Source of the DNA: JALYUA01 sp038229875
GTDB taxonomy: Bacteria > Acidobacteriota > Thermoanaerobaculia > UBA5066 > Gp7-AA6
DNA length: 49,415 nucleotides
Direction: 5' to 3'
Assembly: GCA_038229875.1 (NCBI GenBank)
Contig: JBBROA010000016.1
Location: forward strand, 1 to 49,415
Shown here piece by piece: positions 25,190 through 34,210 of this stretch (position 1 is the stretch's first letter; every line of letters begins with the position of its first letter). Under the pieces are notes generated by a model. It did not search any database. It was not told where the DNA came from and saw only the letters and a program-made list of their open reading frames with translations. The position numbers were made by a program, and so were the translations under genes.

Positions 25190-26320
25190 ATGCGGATCGC
25201 CATCGACGCCCGGGGCCTCCTGCCGCAGGCGACCGGGATCGGGACCTACACACGCGGCATCGCCGCCGCCCTGGCGGGGCGCAACGGGGACACCGTGGGG
25301 CTCTTCTCCCCGAGGCCCCTGCCGGAAGGGCGTGAGATCGGACCGTGGACGGTTTCCGCGGACTCCCACCCGTTCGGGATGCTCTGGGCACAGACGACCC
25401 TCCCGGTCCGGGCGCGCGAGTGGGGCGCGGACGTCCTCCTGTCGGCGCTCACCATCGGGCCTTCCGCGTCTCAGAATCCGCCGTTCGTGTCCGTCGTCCA
25501 CGACCTGACGCCCTGGACGAACCCGGAGTGGCACGCGCGCCGGACCCTTGTGGGATTTCTCCCCCTCTGGGAGCGCACCTTAGAGCGCGCCGCGCGGCTC
25601 CTCTGCGTGTCGGAGACCACAGCCCGCGAGCTTCTCCTGCACTACCCGGAGGCCGCGCCGAGGATCCGGGTGGCTAGAAACGGCGTGGACCCGGACCTCT
25701 CCCCCGGCCCCTGGCCGCCCGGCTCGGAAGCGGAGAAGACACGAAGGCAGCACGCGAACGGAGAGCGCTTCGTCCTGTCGCTCTCGACACTCGAGCCGCG
25801 CAAGAACATCGAAAGCCTGGTGGTCGCCTGCGAGCGGCTCTGGAGCCGGCGCCGCTCGCGCCCCGACCTCGTCCTCGCCGGAGGTGTCGGCTGGAAATCG
25901 GGGCCCCTCCTCCGGCGGATCGGCCGCTCTCCGTTCCGCGACAAGATCCACGTCCTCGGGTACACGCCGCCGCGCGCCGCGCGCGAGCTGTACCGGGCGG
26001 CGGAGGTTTTCGTGTACCCCTCGTTGTCAGAGGGATTCGGACTGCCCGTGCTCGAGGCCATGGCGTGCGGCGCTCCCGTGGTGGCCTCGACCGCTCCCGC
26101 GCTCGTCGAGGTCGGAGGGGACGCAGTCCTGTACGCGCCTCCCGGAGACGTGGCGGAGCTTGCGCGGCAGATCGAGCGCGCGCTCCACGACGAGCCCCTC
26201 CGCGCGCGTCTCCGCGCCGCCGGACCTCCCCGCGCGGCTCAGTTCTCCTGGGCGGCGGCCGCGGAAGCGACCGCGCGCGTCCTCGAAGAAGCGGTCCGGG
26301 AGAGACACCCAGAAGCATGA
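25190..26320 (+). CDS. GT4 family glycosyltransferase
   Basis: The ATG at 25190 begins MRIAIDARGLLPQATGIGTY, a typical GT4 start; frame further upstream is spacer repeat. The 376-residue GT-B protein has VSVVHDLTPW in the N-terminal domain, SLSTLEPRKNIESLV at the domain junction, and the nucleotide-sugar signature SLSEGFGLPVLEAMACG. It transfers a sugar from a nucleotide donor to a lipid-linked glycan. Its stop overlaps the next GT4 gene by 4 nt (ATGA). Confidence 0.92.
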   Translation: MRIAIDARGLLPQATGIGTYTRGIAAALAGRNGDTVGLFSPRPLPEGREIGPWTVSADSHPFGMLWAQTTLPVRAREWGADVLLSALTIGPSASQNPPFVSVVHDLTPWTNPEWHARRTLVGFLPLWERTLERAARLLCVSETTARELLLHYPEAAPRIRVARNGVDPDLSPGPWPPGSEAEKTRRQHANGERFVLSLSTLEPRKNIESLVVACERLWSRRRSRPDLVLAGGVGWKSGPLLRRIGRSPFRDKIHVLGYTPPRAARELYRAAEVFVYPSLSEGFGLPVLEAMACGAPVVASTAPALVEVGGDAVLYAPPGDVAELARQIERALHDEPLRARLRAAGPPRAAQFSWAAAAEATARVLEEAVRERHPEA

Positions 26321-27531
26321 GCACAGCCATGAGCACGAGCACGAGCACGAGCACGAGCCGGCGCGCCGCCCCTCCACGAATCGGCATCGACGCCCGCAAG
26401 GTGAAGGACTACGTGATCGGTTCGTACATCCGCGACCTGCTCGACGCGATCGGGCGCCGCGCCGAGTCCGAGCAGTACCGCTTTCTGGTGTACGTCGGGT
26501 CCGCCGACCGCGACGCGCTGCCCGAGCTCCCGGCGCATTTCGAGATCACCGCCGAAGAAGCTCCGGGATACTCGATCGCGGAGCTGACGGGATTCGCGTG
26601 GCGGATCTTCCGCGACCGGCTCGATCTCTTTCACGCCACCCACTACGTCCTGCCGCCCCTTCCCGGCACGAAGTCGGTCGTCACGATCCACGACATCATC
26701 CATCTCCTCTACCCGCAGTTTCTTCCGAGCAAGGCGGCGCACCTTTACGCGCGCTTCATGATCCGCCGCGCTCTGCAGCGGGCGGACCGGATCATCACCG
26801 TCTCGTACAACAGCAAGCGGGATCTGACGGACTACTTCGGGATCCCGGGCTCCCGGACCGAAGTCATCTACAACGGAGTGTCGCCGCGCTTCCAGCCCGA
26901 CATCCCAGAGGAGGAGCGGCGCCGGGTCGCGGAACGGCACGGACTGCCGGCGCCGTACCTGCTCTTTCTCGGAGGCGAGAAGCCTCACAAGAACGTGCAG
27001 AACGTCGTGCGCGCGTTCGCCGAGGCGCGCCGCCGGCAGGCGCTTCCGCAGACTCTCGTCCTCGCCGGGCCGATGCCGGCCAACGAGGGGCGCCTCGAGG
27101 CGCTCATCTCCGCGCTCGACCTTTCCGGCGCGATCCGGCGCCCGGGCATCGTCGACGAGGCCGACCTGCCGGGGCTCTACGCCGGCGCGGACGCTCTCCT
27201 GTACCCCACGCTGTACGAGGGCTTCGGCCTGCCCGTCGTCGAAGCGATGGCCTGCGGCGTTCCCGTCCTCACCTCCTCCACCTCGGCCCTCCAGGAAATC
27301 GCGGGCGGATACGCCTGTCTCGTCGACCCGATGGACGTCGATGCGATCGCGAACGGGATCGTTTCGCTGGCGACAGACCCGCGGGTCCGCGCGGACTACG
27401 CCCTGCTCGGCCGTAAGCGCGCACTCGACTTCTCCTGGGAAAAAGCCGCGGAGAAAACTCTCGAGGTGTATGCCTCGGCGCTCGCGGGGGCGCCGAGGCG
27501 CCGGGACCCCGTCGAAGGCCGGACGGCGTGA
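26317..27531 (+). CDS. GT4 family glycosyltransferase
   Basis: This 404-residue enzyme has IGIDARKVKDYVIGSY, VTIHDIIHLLYP, FLGGEKPHKNVQNVV and the GT4 signature TLYEGFGLPVVEAMACGVPV. The start is at the ATGA overlap with the previous gene, giving an STSTSTS leader encoded by a hexamer microsatellite; ATG 26329 is an alternative. Paralogue of its upstream neighbour, probably adding the next sugar of the same glycan. Confidence 0.92.
   Translation: MSTAMSTSTSTSTSRRAAPPRIGIDARKVKDYVIGSYIRDLLDAIGRRAESEQYRFLVYVGSADRDALPELPAHFEITAEEAPGYSIAELTGFAWRIFRDRLDLFHATHYVLPPLPGTKSVVTIHDIIHLLYPQFLPSKAAHLYARFMIRRALQRADRIITVSYNSKRDLTDYFGIPGSRTEVIYNGVSPRFQPDIPEEERRRVAERHGLPAPYLLFLGGEKPHKNVQNVVRAFAEARRRQALPQTLVLAGPMPANEGRLEALISALDLSGAIRRPGIVDEADLPGLYAGADALLYPTLYEGFGLPVVEAMACGVPVLTSSTSALQEIAGGYACLVDPMDVDAIANGIVSLATDPRVRADYALLGRKRALDFSWEKAAEKTLEVYASALAGAPRRRDPVEGRTA
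26331..26354 (+). repeat. hexamer microsatellite at the start of a glycosyltransferase gene
   Basis: Four exact GAGCAC units follow the second possible ATG and encode alternating Ser-Thr. Length change by whole units keeps the frame. Confidence 0.85.
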
Positions 27532-27538
27532 GGCCCTC

Positions 27539-27580
27539 CGCACTTCGCGTTTCGCCCTCCGCCCGCGGCTTTCGCCCTTC
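27539..27580. repeat. degenerate heptamer array between GT4 genes
   Basis: Units with a 7-bp period begin CGC: CGCACTT at 27539, CGCGTTT at 27546, CGCCCTC at 27553, CGCCCGC at 27560. Two more drifted units follow to 27580. The array fills most of the 61-bp spacer before the third GT4 gene. It resembles the CGCCTTT side of the array at 24215-24242. Confidence 0.7.
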
Positions 27581-27592
27581 ACATCCCACGCG

Positions 27593-28702
27593 ATGAAAAC
27601 CGCCGTCGTCCACGACTGGTTGAACGGCATGCGGGGCGGCGAGAAAGTCCTCGAGGCGATTCTCGAAACCGTTCCCAACCCGACGATCTTCACGCTCTTT
27701 CACGTTCCGGGCGCGGTGTCACCGGCGATCGAGCGCTTTCCGATCCGCGCGTCGTTTCTGAACCGGATGCCATTTGCGGAGAAGCGCTACCGCGAGTACC
27801 TCCCGCTCTTTCCCCGCGCGGTGGAGTCATTCGACCTCTCCGGCTTCGACCTCGTCGTCTCCTCGTCGCACTGCGTCGCCAAGGGCGCACTCGCGCCGCC
27901 CGGCGTCCCGCATCTCTGCTATTGCCACACGCCGGTGCGCTACGCGTGGGACCAGTTCGACGCCTACTTTCCTGCCGGGACGACGCGGTTCCACCGCGTG
28001 AAGCGCGCGCTCGTCGAGCGTCTGCGCCAGTGGGACCTCGAAACCGCGGGACGCCCCTCCCGCTACCTCGCCAACTCGGGCGCGGTGGCCGAGCGGATCC
28101 GCCGGCACTATGGGCGCGACGCGGAGGTCTGCCATCCGCCCGTGGACGTCGCCTTCTACGAGGGGAACGGACATGTCCGGGAGGACTTCCTGCTCGCGGT
28201 CGGCGCTCTCGTCCCGTACAAGCGGTTCGAGCACGCGATCGAGGCGGCTGCCCTCCTCTCGCGGCCGCTCGTCCTGGTCGGGAAGGGGCCGGAGGAAACG
28301 CGCCTTCGCGCGGCGGCCGGCCGCCTCCACGGGAGAGGCGCGTCATCCGTAGACGTAGACATCCGGATGGATCTCTCCCCGGCCGAACTTCGCGAGCTCT
28401 ACCGCCGCTGCGCCCTCTTCGTTCAGCCCGGAGAGGAGGACTTCGGGATCGCTGCGGTCGAGGCGATGGCGTGCGGGGCTCCGGCGGCGGCTCTCGCGCG
28501 GGGAGGGGCGCTCGACATCGTCGCGGACGGCGAAACCGGCGTCCTCTTCGCGGAGGAGGGCGCCGCGGGCCTCGCCTCCGGCATTGAGCGCGCGCTCGGC
28601 CTCACCTTCGATTACACTCGATTACGCGACCGGGCGCTCCGGTTTGGCCGGCCGCGATTTCTCGAGAACTTCCGCCGCCAGATCGAAGGCGTTCTCCGAT
28701 GA
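27593..28702 (+). CDS. GT4 glycosyltransferase, WbaZ-like
   Basis: The 369-residue protein starts MKTAVVHDWLNGMRGGEKVL and has CYCHTPVRYAWDQ, LVGKGPEETRLR, PGEEDFGIAAVEAMACGAP and a GGALDIVADGETGVLF segment. The HDWL, GGEK and CHTPxRYxWD motifs are typical of WbaZ/mannosyltransferase-type enzymes of O-antigen and exopolysaccharide synthesis. manC in the opposite operon could supply GDP-mannose; that link is inference. It overlaps the sugar-transferase gene by 4 nt. Confidence 0.9.
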   Translation: MKTAVVHDWLNGMRGGEKVLEAILETVPNPTIFTLFHVPGAVSPAIERFPIRASFLNRMPFAEKRYREYLPLFPRAVESFDLSGFDLVVSSSHCVAKGALAPPGVPHLCYCHTPVRYAWDQFDAYFPAGTTRFHRVKRALVERLRQWDLETAGRPSRYLANSGAVAERIRRHYGRDAEVCHPPVDVAFYEGNGHVREDFLLAVGALVPYKRFEHAIEAAALLSRPLVLVGKGPEETRLRAAAGRLHGRGASSVDVDIRMDLSPAELRELYRRCALFVQPGEEDFGIAAVEAMACGAPAAALARGGALDIVADGETGVLFAEEGAAGLASGIERALGLTFDYTRLRDRALRFGRPRFLENFRRQIEGVLR

Positions 28703-30099
28703 TCCGACAGACGCGGCGCCGCGCGGCGCTCTTTCTCACCTCAGATCTCTCAGCGACGCTCCTTGCCCTGACGTCCGCATACGCGCTGCGATTCGGCCTC
28801 GAGATCGTCCCCGTGCGGCAAGGCGTCCCGGGCGTGTTCTCCTACCTGCGTCTTTTCCCGCTCATCGCGGTGCTGTGGCCGGTCGTCTACTCCTTCTATG
28901 GCCTTTACCAGGTGCGGCGGCACCGCTCCCGGCTGGATGAGGGGATCGCGGTCCTGGTCGCGACCGCTCTCGCGACGCTGCTCCTCGTGAGTCTCGGCAG
29001 CTTATTCCGGGGGTTCTCCTACTCGCGGCTCGTCCTTCTTCTCTTTTTCTCGAGCAACGTGCTGTTCGTCTTCGCGGGCCGCACCGTGATCCGCCGCTAT
29101 TACGAGGAAGCGTTCCGCCACGGGATCGGCGTCCGGCAGGCGGTCGTCGTGGGCGCCGGGCGGCTCGGCCGCGCCTTAGTCGACAAGCTGATCGAGCATC
29201 CCGAGGCGGGGCTCTCGGTCGTGGGTTTCTTAGACGACGACCCCGGGAAGCGGGCCGAAAGCTACCGCGGACTCCCGATCCTCGGGACGACCGCCGAGAC
29301 CGCCGCGGTCGTCGACTCGCGAGCGATCGACACGGTCTTTCTCGCCCTGCCTCTCGACGCGCACCGCACGATGCTCGCTGTACTCCAGGAAGTCGGCAGA
29401 ACCGTGGCCGACGTACGCGTCGTGCCGGATCTTCTGCAGCACATCACCTTCCGAGCGGGAATCGAGGACCTCGACGGGCTGCCGGTCGTGCATCTGACGT
29501 CGGTGCCGCTGACCGGCTGGATGGGTCTCGTCAAACGCTCGCTCGACGTCGCGATCTCCGCGGTGGCTCTTCTCGGGTCTTCTCCCGCGCTCGCCGCAAT
29601 CGCGCTCGCGATCCGCATCGAGGACGGCGCGCCGATCTTCTACCGGCAGCTCCGGATGGGTCTCGACGGCCGGCCGTTCGAGATCGTGAAATTCCGCTCC
29701 ATGCGGGCGGGAGCGGAAGACGAGTCGGGGCCGACGTGGGCGGTGCACGACGATCCCCGGCGCACCCGCGTCGGACGTCTTCTGCGGCGGACGAGCCTCG
29801 ACGAGCTGCCGCAGCTCTGGAACGTGCTTCGCGGAGAGATGTCTCTCGTCGGCCCGCGGCCGGAACGCCCGGAATTCGTTCGCGCCTTCAAGCACGAGTT
29901 CCCGCAGTACATGCTCCGCCATCGCGTGCGGGCCGGGATCACGGGCTGGGCGCAGGTGCACGGATGGCGCGGGAACACGAGCCTGACGAAAAGGATCGAG
30001 TACGACCTGTACTACATCGAAAACTGGTCGCTCTCGCTGGATCTGAAGATCCTTTGGCTGACCGCGAGGCACGGGTTTCGCCATCGGAATGCCTATTGA
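28699..30099 (+). CDS. polyprenyl-phosphate hexose-1-phosphate transferase (WcaJ/EpsE type)
   Basis: This 466-residue PHPT enzyme has four N-terminal membrane helices, a CoA-binding-like Rossmann domain (VVVGAGRLGRALVDKL near 150, then VVGFLDDDPGKR), a fifth hydrophobic segment, and a C-terminal bacterial sugar-transferase domain. The last carries PIFYRQLRMGLDGRPFEIVKF, RRTSLDELPQLWNVL, GEMSLVGPRPERPEFV and the ending IEYDLYYIENWSLSLDLKIL. It starts glycan synthesis by moving sugar-1-phosphate to undecaprenyl phosphate. Together with the three GT4 genes it forms a glycan assembly operon. Confidence 0.94.
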   Translation: MIRQTRRRAALFLTSDLSATLLALTSAYALRFGLEIVPVRQGVPGVFSYLRLFPLIAVLWPVVYSFYGLYQVRRHRSRLDEGIAVLVATALATLLLVSLGSLFRGFSYSRLVLLLFFSSNVLFVFAGRTVIRRYYEEAFRHGIGVRQAVVVGAGRLGRALVDKLIEHPEAGLSVVGFLDDDPGKRAESYRGLPILGTTAETAAVVDSRAIDTVFLALPLDAHRTMLAVLQEVGRTVADVRVVPDLLQHITFRAGIEDLDGLPVVHLTSVPLTGWMGLVKRSLDVAISAVALLGSSPALAAIALAIRIEDGAPIFYRQLRMGLDGRPFEIVKFRSMRAGAEDESGPTWAVHDDPRRTRVGRLLRRTSLDELPQLWNVLRGEMSLVGPRPERPEFVRAFKHEFPQYMLRHRVRAGITGWAQVHGWRGNTSLTKRIEYDLYYIENWSLSLDLKILWLTARHGFRHRNAY

Positions 30100-30105
30100 G
30101 TAGGC

Positions 30106-30221
30106 GGGAATCGTGAATCGGGAATCGGGAATCGCGAAATGGGCGAGGACGTCGGCGAACGCCTTTTAGGCTGTCTCCGGTCCGCCTGACCCCTAACCCC
30201 TGACCCCTCACGGCTCCGCTC
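30106..30221. repeat. two heptamer arrays in one intergenic spacer
   Basis: GGGAATC at 30106, GTGAATC at 30113, GGGAATC at 30120 and 30127 make the first array, the same unit as in the fabG-acpP spacer. The second array has TGACCCC at 30187 and 30201, TAACCCC at 30194 and TCACGGC at 30208, the same units as at 25118-25180. They lie between two convergent genes, where no promoter is needed. Confidence 0.8.
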
Positions 30222-30223
30222 GG

Positions 30224-32257
30224 TCACGCCAGCCTGCGTAACCTCTTCAGCCTTCCGCCGAGCTCCGCTTCGATCTGCCGGCCCGTCTCGCGGCCTCCGA
30301 ACGCGCTTTCGCAGTAGAGGGTCACGACGGCGCGCGCGTCTTCCGCCGCGGCGGGAACGGCTTCGGCGAAGAGCCGGGCGACTTCGGCCGGCGGGATCGA
30401 GGCCGCGATGCGGCCGAGGCGCCGACCGAGCAGGCGGCGCAGAGCCAGGTACGCGCGTGTGGGCGGCGGCATCGCGCGGCGGCGCGCCCGCCCGAACTTC
30501 ACGAGCGCCGCGAGTGCGCCCACAGCCCCGACCGCGGCCAGGGCGAGGTACAGGTCGCGGCTCCAGACGTGATTCCACGAGCCGAATCGCTCCGCTGCGC
30601 TCCCGACGCTCTGGCGCGCCGCGTCGAGGAACTGTCCCTGGTCGAAAGAGTCGAAGCCCAGAATCCGCCGGTCGTAGAAGAACTCGACTTCCCGGCCGAA
30701 GCTGCTGACGCGCTTCCACCAGGATCCTCGCGAGGTCGCGGAGGGGATGCCCGAGGGGGGCGTCGGATCGAGAACGGAGAATCCGGTCCCGTCGACGTCC
30801 GCTTCGACCCATGCGTGCAGGTTCGTGCCGCGGACGACGACCGCCGACGAGAGGAAGCTCATCTCACCGCCGTAGGACCCGGTCACGAGCCGCGCCGGAA
30901 TGCCGCGTGAGGTCAGCATCAGAGCGGCCGCGGACGCGAAGAACTCGCAGTGGCCCGATTTCGACCGCAGGAGAAAGTGCACGACCGGATCGCCCGACGT
31001 GCGCGGCGGGTCGAGCGTGTAGACGAAGTCCTTTGCGAAGTGCCCGCGGATGCGGTCGTAAATCTGCCGCGGGTCGGTCAGGTCGCCGGTCAGCTTCTGC
31101 GCGTACGCGCGGATCTCGGGCGGAACGACGCGAGGGTCGATCGCGGTGGCGCCGATCCCGCGCGGCTCCGCTTTCCGCACCCCCGACGTGTAGCGCACGG
31201 TGCGGCGCCGGGTCGGGAGGCGCACGATTCCGTCGGAAAGAGAGACGGGGAATCCCCGGTCGAGCTCCAGTCCGACCGCCTCGTACGGAAGGAAGAGAAA
31301 TCCGTTCGTGAAGGGATTCAGGTCGATCGAGATCTTTCCGGCGACCCCGTCCCCCGGCCTCTGTTCCGGAATCGAGGAGTCCTGGCGGGCCATGCGGGAC
31401 CGCAATCCTCGCGAGTAAGGATTGCGCGTCCACGATCCCGTCGAGTAGTCGGTGAACACCGCCTCCCGGAGCCGGAGCACGCGGGGCAGCATCCGGTCGG
31501 GCGACACCTCCATCCGCAGGACGACCTGGTCGCTGCGCTTCGCGGCGCCGAACGACTCGAGATCCACCCGATCCGCCGCGAGCGCGCTCGAGAGAGCGTC
31601 CTCGACCCGCATCGGAGCGGTCACGAACGGGCTGTGCAGTCTCGGGAGCGAGTAGAAGAGCGGCGTCGCGATGAGGGCTGCCGCGAGGAGGAGGGTCGCG
31701 GCCATCCCGCCCGTCGGCACCGCGCGCAGGACCCGATCCGGAGGCGCGTCCTCGAAGTCCGCGAGCACGGCCAGGCGGCCGAGCGCGCGAAACGACAGGA
31801 AGGCCATCCCGGCGAAATAGAAGAGAGAGGAGACGTGCGTTGCCGACGAGGCGGAGGCAAGCGTGACCAGGAACAGAACGAGCAACGCGGTGCGCGCTTC
31901 GCCCGGCCGCTTCAACGACGCGAGCTTCGCGATCGTGGTGAACAGGAGAAGGTGAGAGACGGAACGGAGGAGCCCCGGGTGGAAGAGAAAGACTTCCGCG
32001 CCGAGCCAGAGAAAATAGGAGAGCCCGATCGCGTTTAAGAATCCGTCAGAGAGCCGGACCGGGGAACCGGCGCGGGCCCGCCACCAGAGCAGGAAGAGCG
32101 CGCACTCGTACGCCGCCAGCGCGACCGGAACCGCGCCTTCCGTCCAGAAGAGAGGCACGGGCGCGAGCGCCGCGAGCGGCGCCAGCACGAGAAGGTACGC
32201 GCGCCGCAGGCCCGTGGGGATCTCCGCGGCCTCGCCGCGCAGGAGGTTGCCGGTCAC
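30224..32257 (-). CDS. DUF3488/transglutaminase-like membrane protein
   Basis: Start is the GTG at 32257 in a GTGA overlap with the DUF58 gene. The 677-residue protein has six to seven N-terminal membrane helices (about 20-200), a periplasmic transglutaminase-like domain with triad Cys437 (SGHCEFFASAAALML), His481 (NLHAWVEA) and Asp497 (VLDPTP), one more membrane helix and a C-terminal cytoplasmic DUF4129-like domain. This is the TgpA-type layout. Such proteins follow MoxR and DUF58 genes in many bacteria and are tied to envelope protein processing; the substrate is unknown. Confidence 0.9.
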   Translation of the reverse strand: MTGNLLRGEAAEIPTGLRRAYLLVLAPLAALAPVPLFWTEGAVPVALAAYECALFLLWWRARAGSPVRLSDGFLNAIGLSYFLWLGAEVFLFHPGLLRSVSHLLLFTTIAKLASLKRPGEARTALLVLFLVTLASASSATHVSSLFYFAGMAFLSFRALGRLAVLADFEDAPPDRVLRAVPTGGMAATLLLAAALIATPLFYSLPRLHSPFVTAPMRVEDALSSALAADRVDLESFGAAKRSDQVVLRMEVSPDRMLPRVLRLREAVFTDYSTGSWTRNPYSRGLRSRMARQDSSIPEQRPGDGVAGKISIDLNPFTNGFLFLPYEAVGLELDRGFPVSLSDGIVRLPTRRRTVRYTSGVRKAEPRGIGATAIDPRVVPPEIRAYAQKLTGDLTDPRQIYDRIRGHFAKDFVYTLDPPRTSGDPVVHFLLRSKSGHCEFFASAAALMLTSRGIPARLVTGSYGGEMSFLSSAVVVRGTNLHAWVEADVDGTGFSVLDPTPPSGIPSATSRGSWWKRVSSFGREVEFFYDRRILGFDSFDQGQFLDAARQSVGSAAERFGSWNHVWSRDLYLALAAVGAVGALAALVKFGRARRRAMPPPTRAYLALRRLLGRRLGRIAASIPPAEVARLFAEAVPAAAEDARAVVTLYCESAFGGRETGRQIEAELGGRLKRLRRLA

Positions 32258-33243
32258 GAGACCATCACCCGCGCCTCGCCGGGACGAAGCTCCGGGAACG
32301 CGGGCGCCCCCGCCGCCGCGACGGGGGAAAGCCGCGCGAGCGCCTCGAGCACCCGGGTGCGCTGCATCGGACCGAAACCGGACGGCACGCGGATTCCCCG
32401 CGCCTGGAATCCGACTTCCGCACCCTGGGACAGAAGGGAGATCGCCCTCCCGGCGCAGCGCGAGAGCGCCCGTTCGAGATCCGCGAGCAGGACCGGGTCC
32501 GCCGGCTTCGCGAGCGAGTTGTCGACGGTCAGCACGACCGCGCGGTCCCGCTCCGCTTCTCTTTCGCGCACGATCCACTTCCCCATCCGGGCCGACTGCT
32601 TCCAGTGGACGTCGCGCGGGTCGTCTCCCGCGACGAACTCCCGCAGCGCGCGGATGTCGGAGCCGCCGCCCCGCCGGCGCGGATGGGGCCTTCCGCCCCG
32701 CCCGTCCTCCGGCGGCGGCTCTTCGAACCGCGCCGTCTCCGGCGCCGGATAGACCACGACTTCGCGCGCCAGGTTCGCGCGCCGGTACTTCCGGAAGAGC
32801 CCGAGCGGAAATCGCGAGAGAAGTCCCGCGTCGGGTTCCCGCACGACGCCGCGCATTCCAAACGACCCTTCGACCAGGACCTCCCGCACTTCACCGGGGG
32901 CGAGCGGGTCGATCCAGAGCGGCCCCGGCAGTCCCTCGTGCAGAAAGAAGATCGCCTGCGCGGTTGCGCGCCGCAGCTGGTTCTCGACACGCACTGTGAG
33001 AAGCGCGGGGCGTCCGGCGAAGACTTCTCCCACCGTTTCGATGTCGCAGGAGACGCCCCGCACGTTGCGCCGGGACACGAGGCCCGAGACGACCATCGAG
33101 GAGAGCATCGCGGCGAGGACAAGGTAGAGCCCGTTGTTGCCCGTGTTCGTCGCCCCGATCGCAACGACCAGGCACAGGAGGATGTAGCCGAGCCCGAAGT
33201 TCGTGATCCGGATTTCCCATTCAGGGATGACGCGGGACATCAC
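32254..33243 (-). CDS. DUF58 domain protein
   Basis: The 329-residue protein has two N-terminal membrane segments (about 15-60) and the DUF58 signature DIRALREFVAGDDPRDVHWK followed by KQSARMGKWIVREREAE. It contains a von Willebrand A-like fold in better-known members. The start may be GTG 33243 (4-nt overlap with moxR) or ATG 33240. It is a regular partner of MoxR ATPases, probably recruited to the membrane with them. Confidence 0.92.
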   Translation of the reverse strand: MMSRVIPEWEIRITNFGLGYILLCLVVAIGATNTGNNGLYLVLAAMLSSMVVSGLVSRRNVRGVSCDIETVGEVFAGRPALLTVRVENQLRRATAQAIFFLHEGLPGPLWIDPLAPGEVREVLVEGSFGMRGVVREPDAGLLSRFPLGLFRKYRRANLAREVVVYPAPETARFEEPPPEDGRGGRPHPRRRGGGSDIRALREFVAGDDPRDVHWKQSARMGKWIVREREAERDRAVVLTVDNSLAKPADPVLLADLERALSRCAGRAISLLSQGAEVGFQARGIRVPSGFGPMQRTRVLEALARLSPVAAAGAPAFPELRPGEARVMVS

Positions 33244-34181
33244 ACCGGCACCGGCACCTGCGCGAGCAGCTTCCTGACCGCCTCACGCTCGCGGCCTCCG
33301 GCGCCGAAGCCGTCCGACGCGGACGACAGGACCCGGTGCGCGAGAACCGGCTCCGCCACCGCCTGGACGTCGTCGGGGGTGGCGTAATGGCGCCCGGCGA
33401 GCAGCGCGTAGGCCTGGGTCGCGCGGAAGAGCGCCTGCGCGCCCCGCGTCGACACCGGGAGGCGCAGATCGGAAGCGCGGCGCGAAGCGGACACCAGCTC
33501 ATGAAGGTAGTCGAGGAGCCGGTCCGACACCGTGATCCGCTCCGTCTGGTCCTGCAGCCCCACGAGCTCGGCCGGACCGAGGACGGCCGGGATCGCCGCG
33601 AGCGCCCGCTCCGTCCCTCCGCGCCGCAGCAGCATCTTTTCCTCTTCGGCGGTCGGGTACCCGAGCGAGAGGCGGATGAAGAACCGATCCATCTGGGACT
33701 CGGGCAGCGGGAACGTGCCCAGGTATTCGACCGGATTCTGAGTCGCGACGACCATGAAGGGCTGCGGGAGAGGCCGTCGTTCGGCGTCGAGCGTCACCGC
33801 GGACTCGTTCATCGCTTCGAGCAGCGCCGATTGCGTTTTCGGCGTCGCCCGGTTGATCTCGTCCGCGAGCACGATGTTCGCGAAGATCGGGCCGGGATGG
33901 AACTCGAACCGCTCGTTCGCCGATTGAAAGACGGTGACGCCGAGGACGTCCGCCGGCATGGTGTCGCTCGTGAACTGAATCCGGCGGAACACGAGCGAGA
34001 GGCTCTTTCCGAGCGCCCGCGCGAGAGTCGTCTTGCCGACCCCGGGCACGTCTTCGATCAGGACGTGTCCCCGGGCGAGGAGGGCGGTCAGGACGAGGTC
34101 CACCGCCCGCTTGTCGCCGCGGTAGACGAGGCGGATGTTGTCGCGGAGGCGGTCGAGTCCCGTCGTGACGTCGGTTTGCAT
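33240..34181 (-). CDS. MoxR family AAA+ ATPase
   Basis: The ATG at 34181 has GGAGG 11 nt upstream. The 313-residue protein has Walker A EDVPGVGKTTLARAL, Walker B IVLADEINRATPKTQSALL, sensor 1 MVVATQNPVEYLG and FPLPESQMDRFFIRL, the MoxR hallmark. It is thought to act as a chaperone in assembling or activating partner proteins, here DUF58 and the transglutaminase-like protein. Confidence 0.94.
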   Translation of the reverse strand: MQTDVTTGLDRLRDNIRLVYRGDKRAVDLVLTALLARGHVLIEDVPGVGKTTLARALGKSLSLVFRRIQFTSDTMPADVLGVTVFQSANERFEFHPGPIFANIVLADEINRATPKTQSALLEAMNESAVTLDAERRPLPQPFMVVATQNPVEYLGTFPLPESQMDRFFIRLSLGYPTAEEEKMLLRRGGTERALAAIPAVLGPAELVGLQDQTERITVSDRLLDYLHELVSASRRASDLRLPVSTRGAQALFRATQAYALLAGRHYATPDDVQAVAEPVLAHRVLSSASDGFGAGGREREAVRKLLAQVPVPV

Positions 34182-34210
34182 GCCGCTGAATTCCTCCGGG
34201 GTGTTCAGTA

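Noticed and set aside
16596..30221. CRISPR array as an explanation of the regular repeats
   Set aside because: Units are 7 bp, directly adjacent and without spacers; no cas gene is present.
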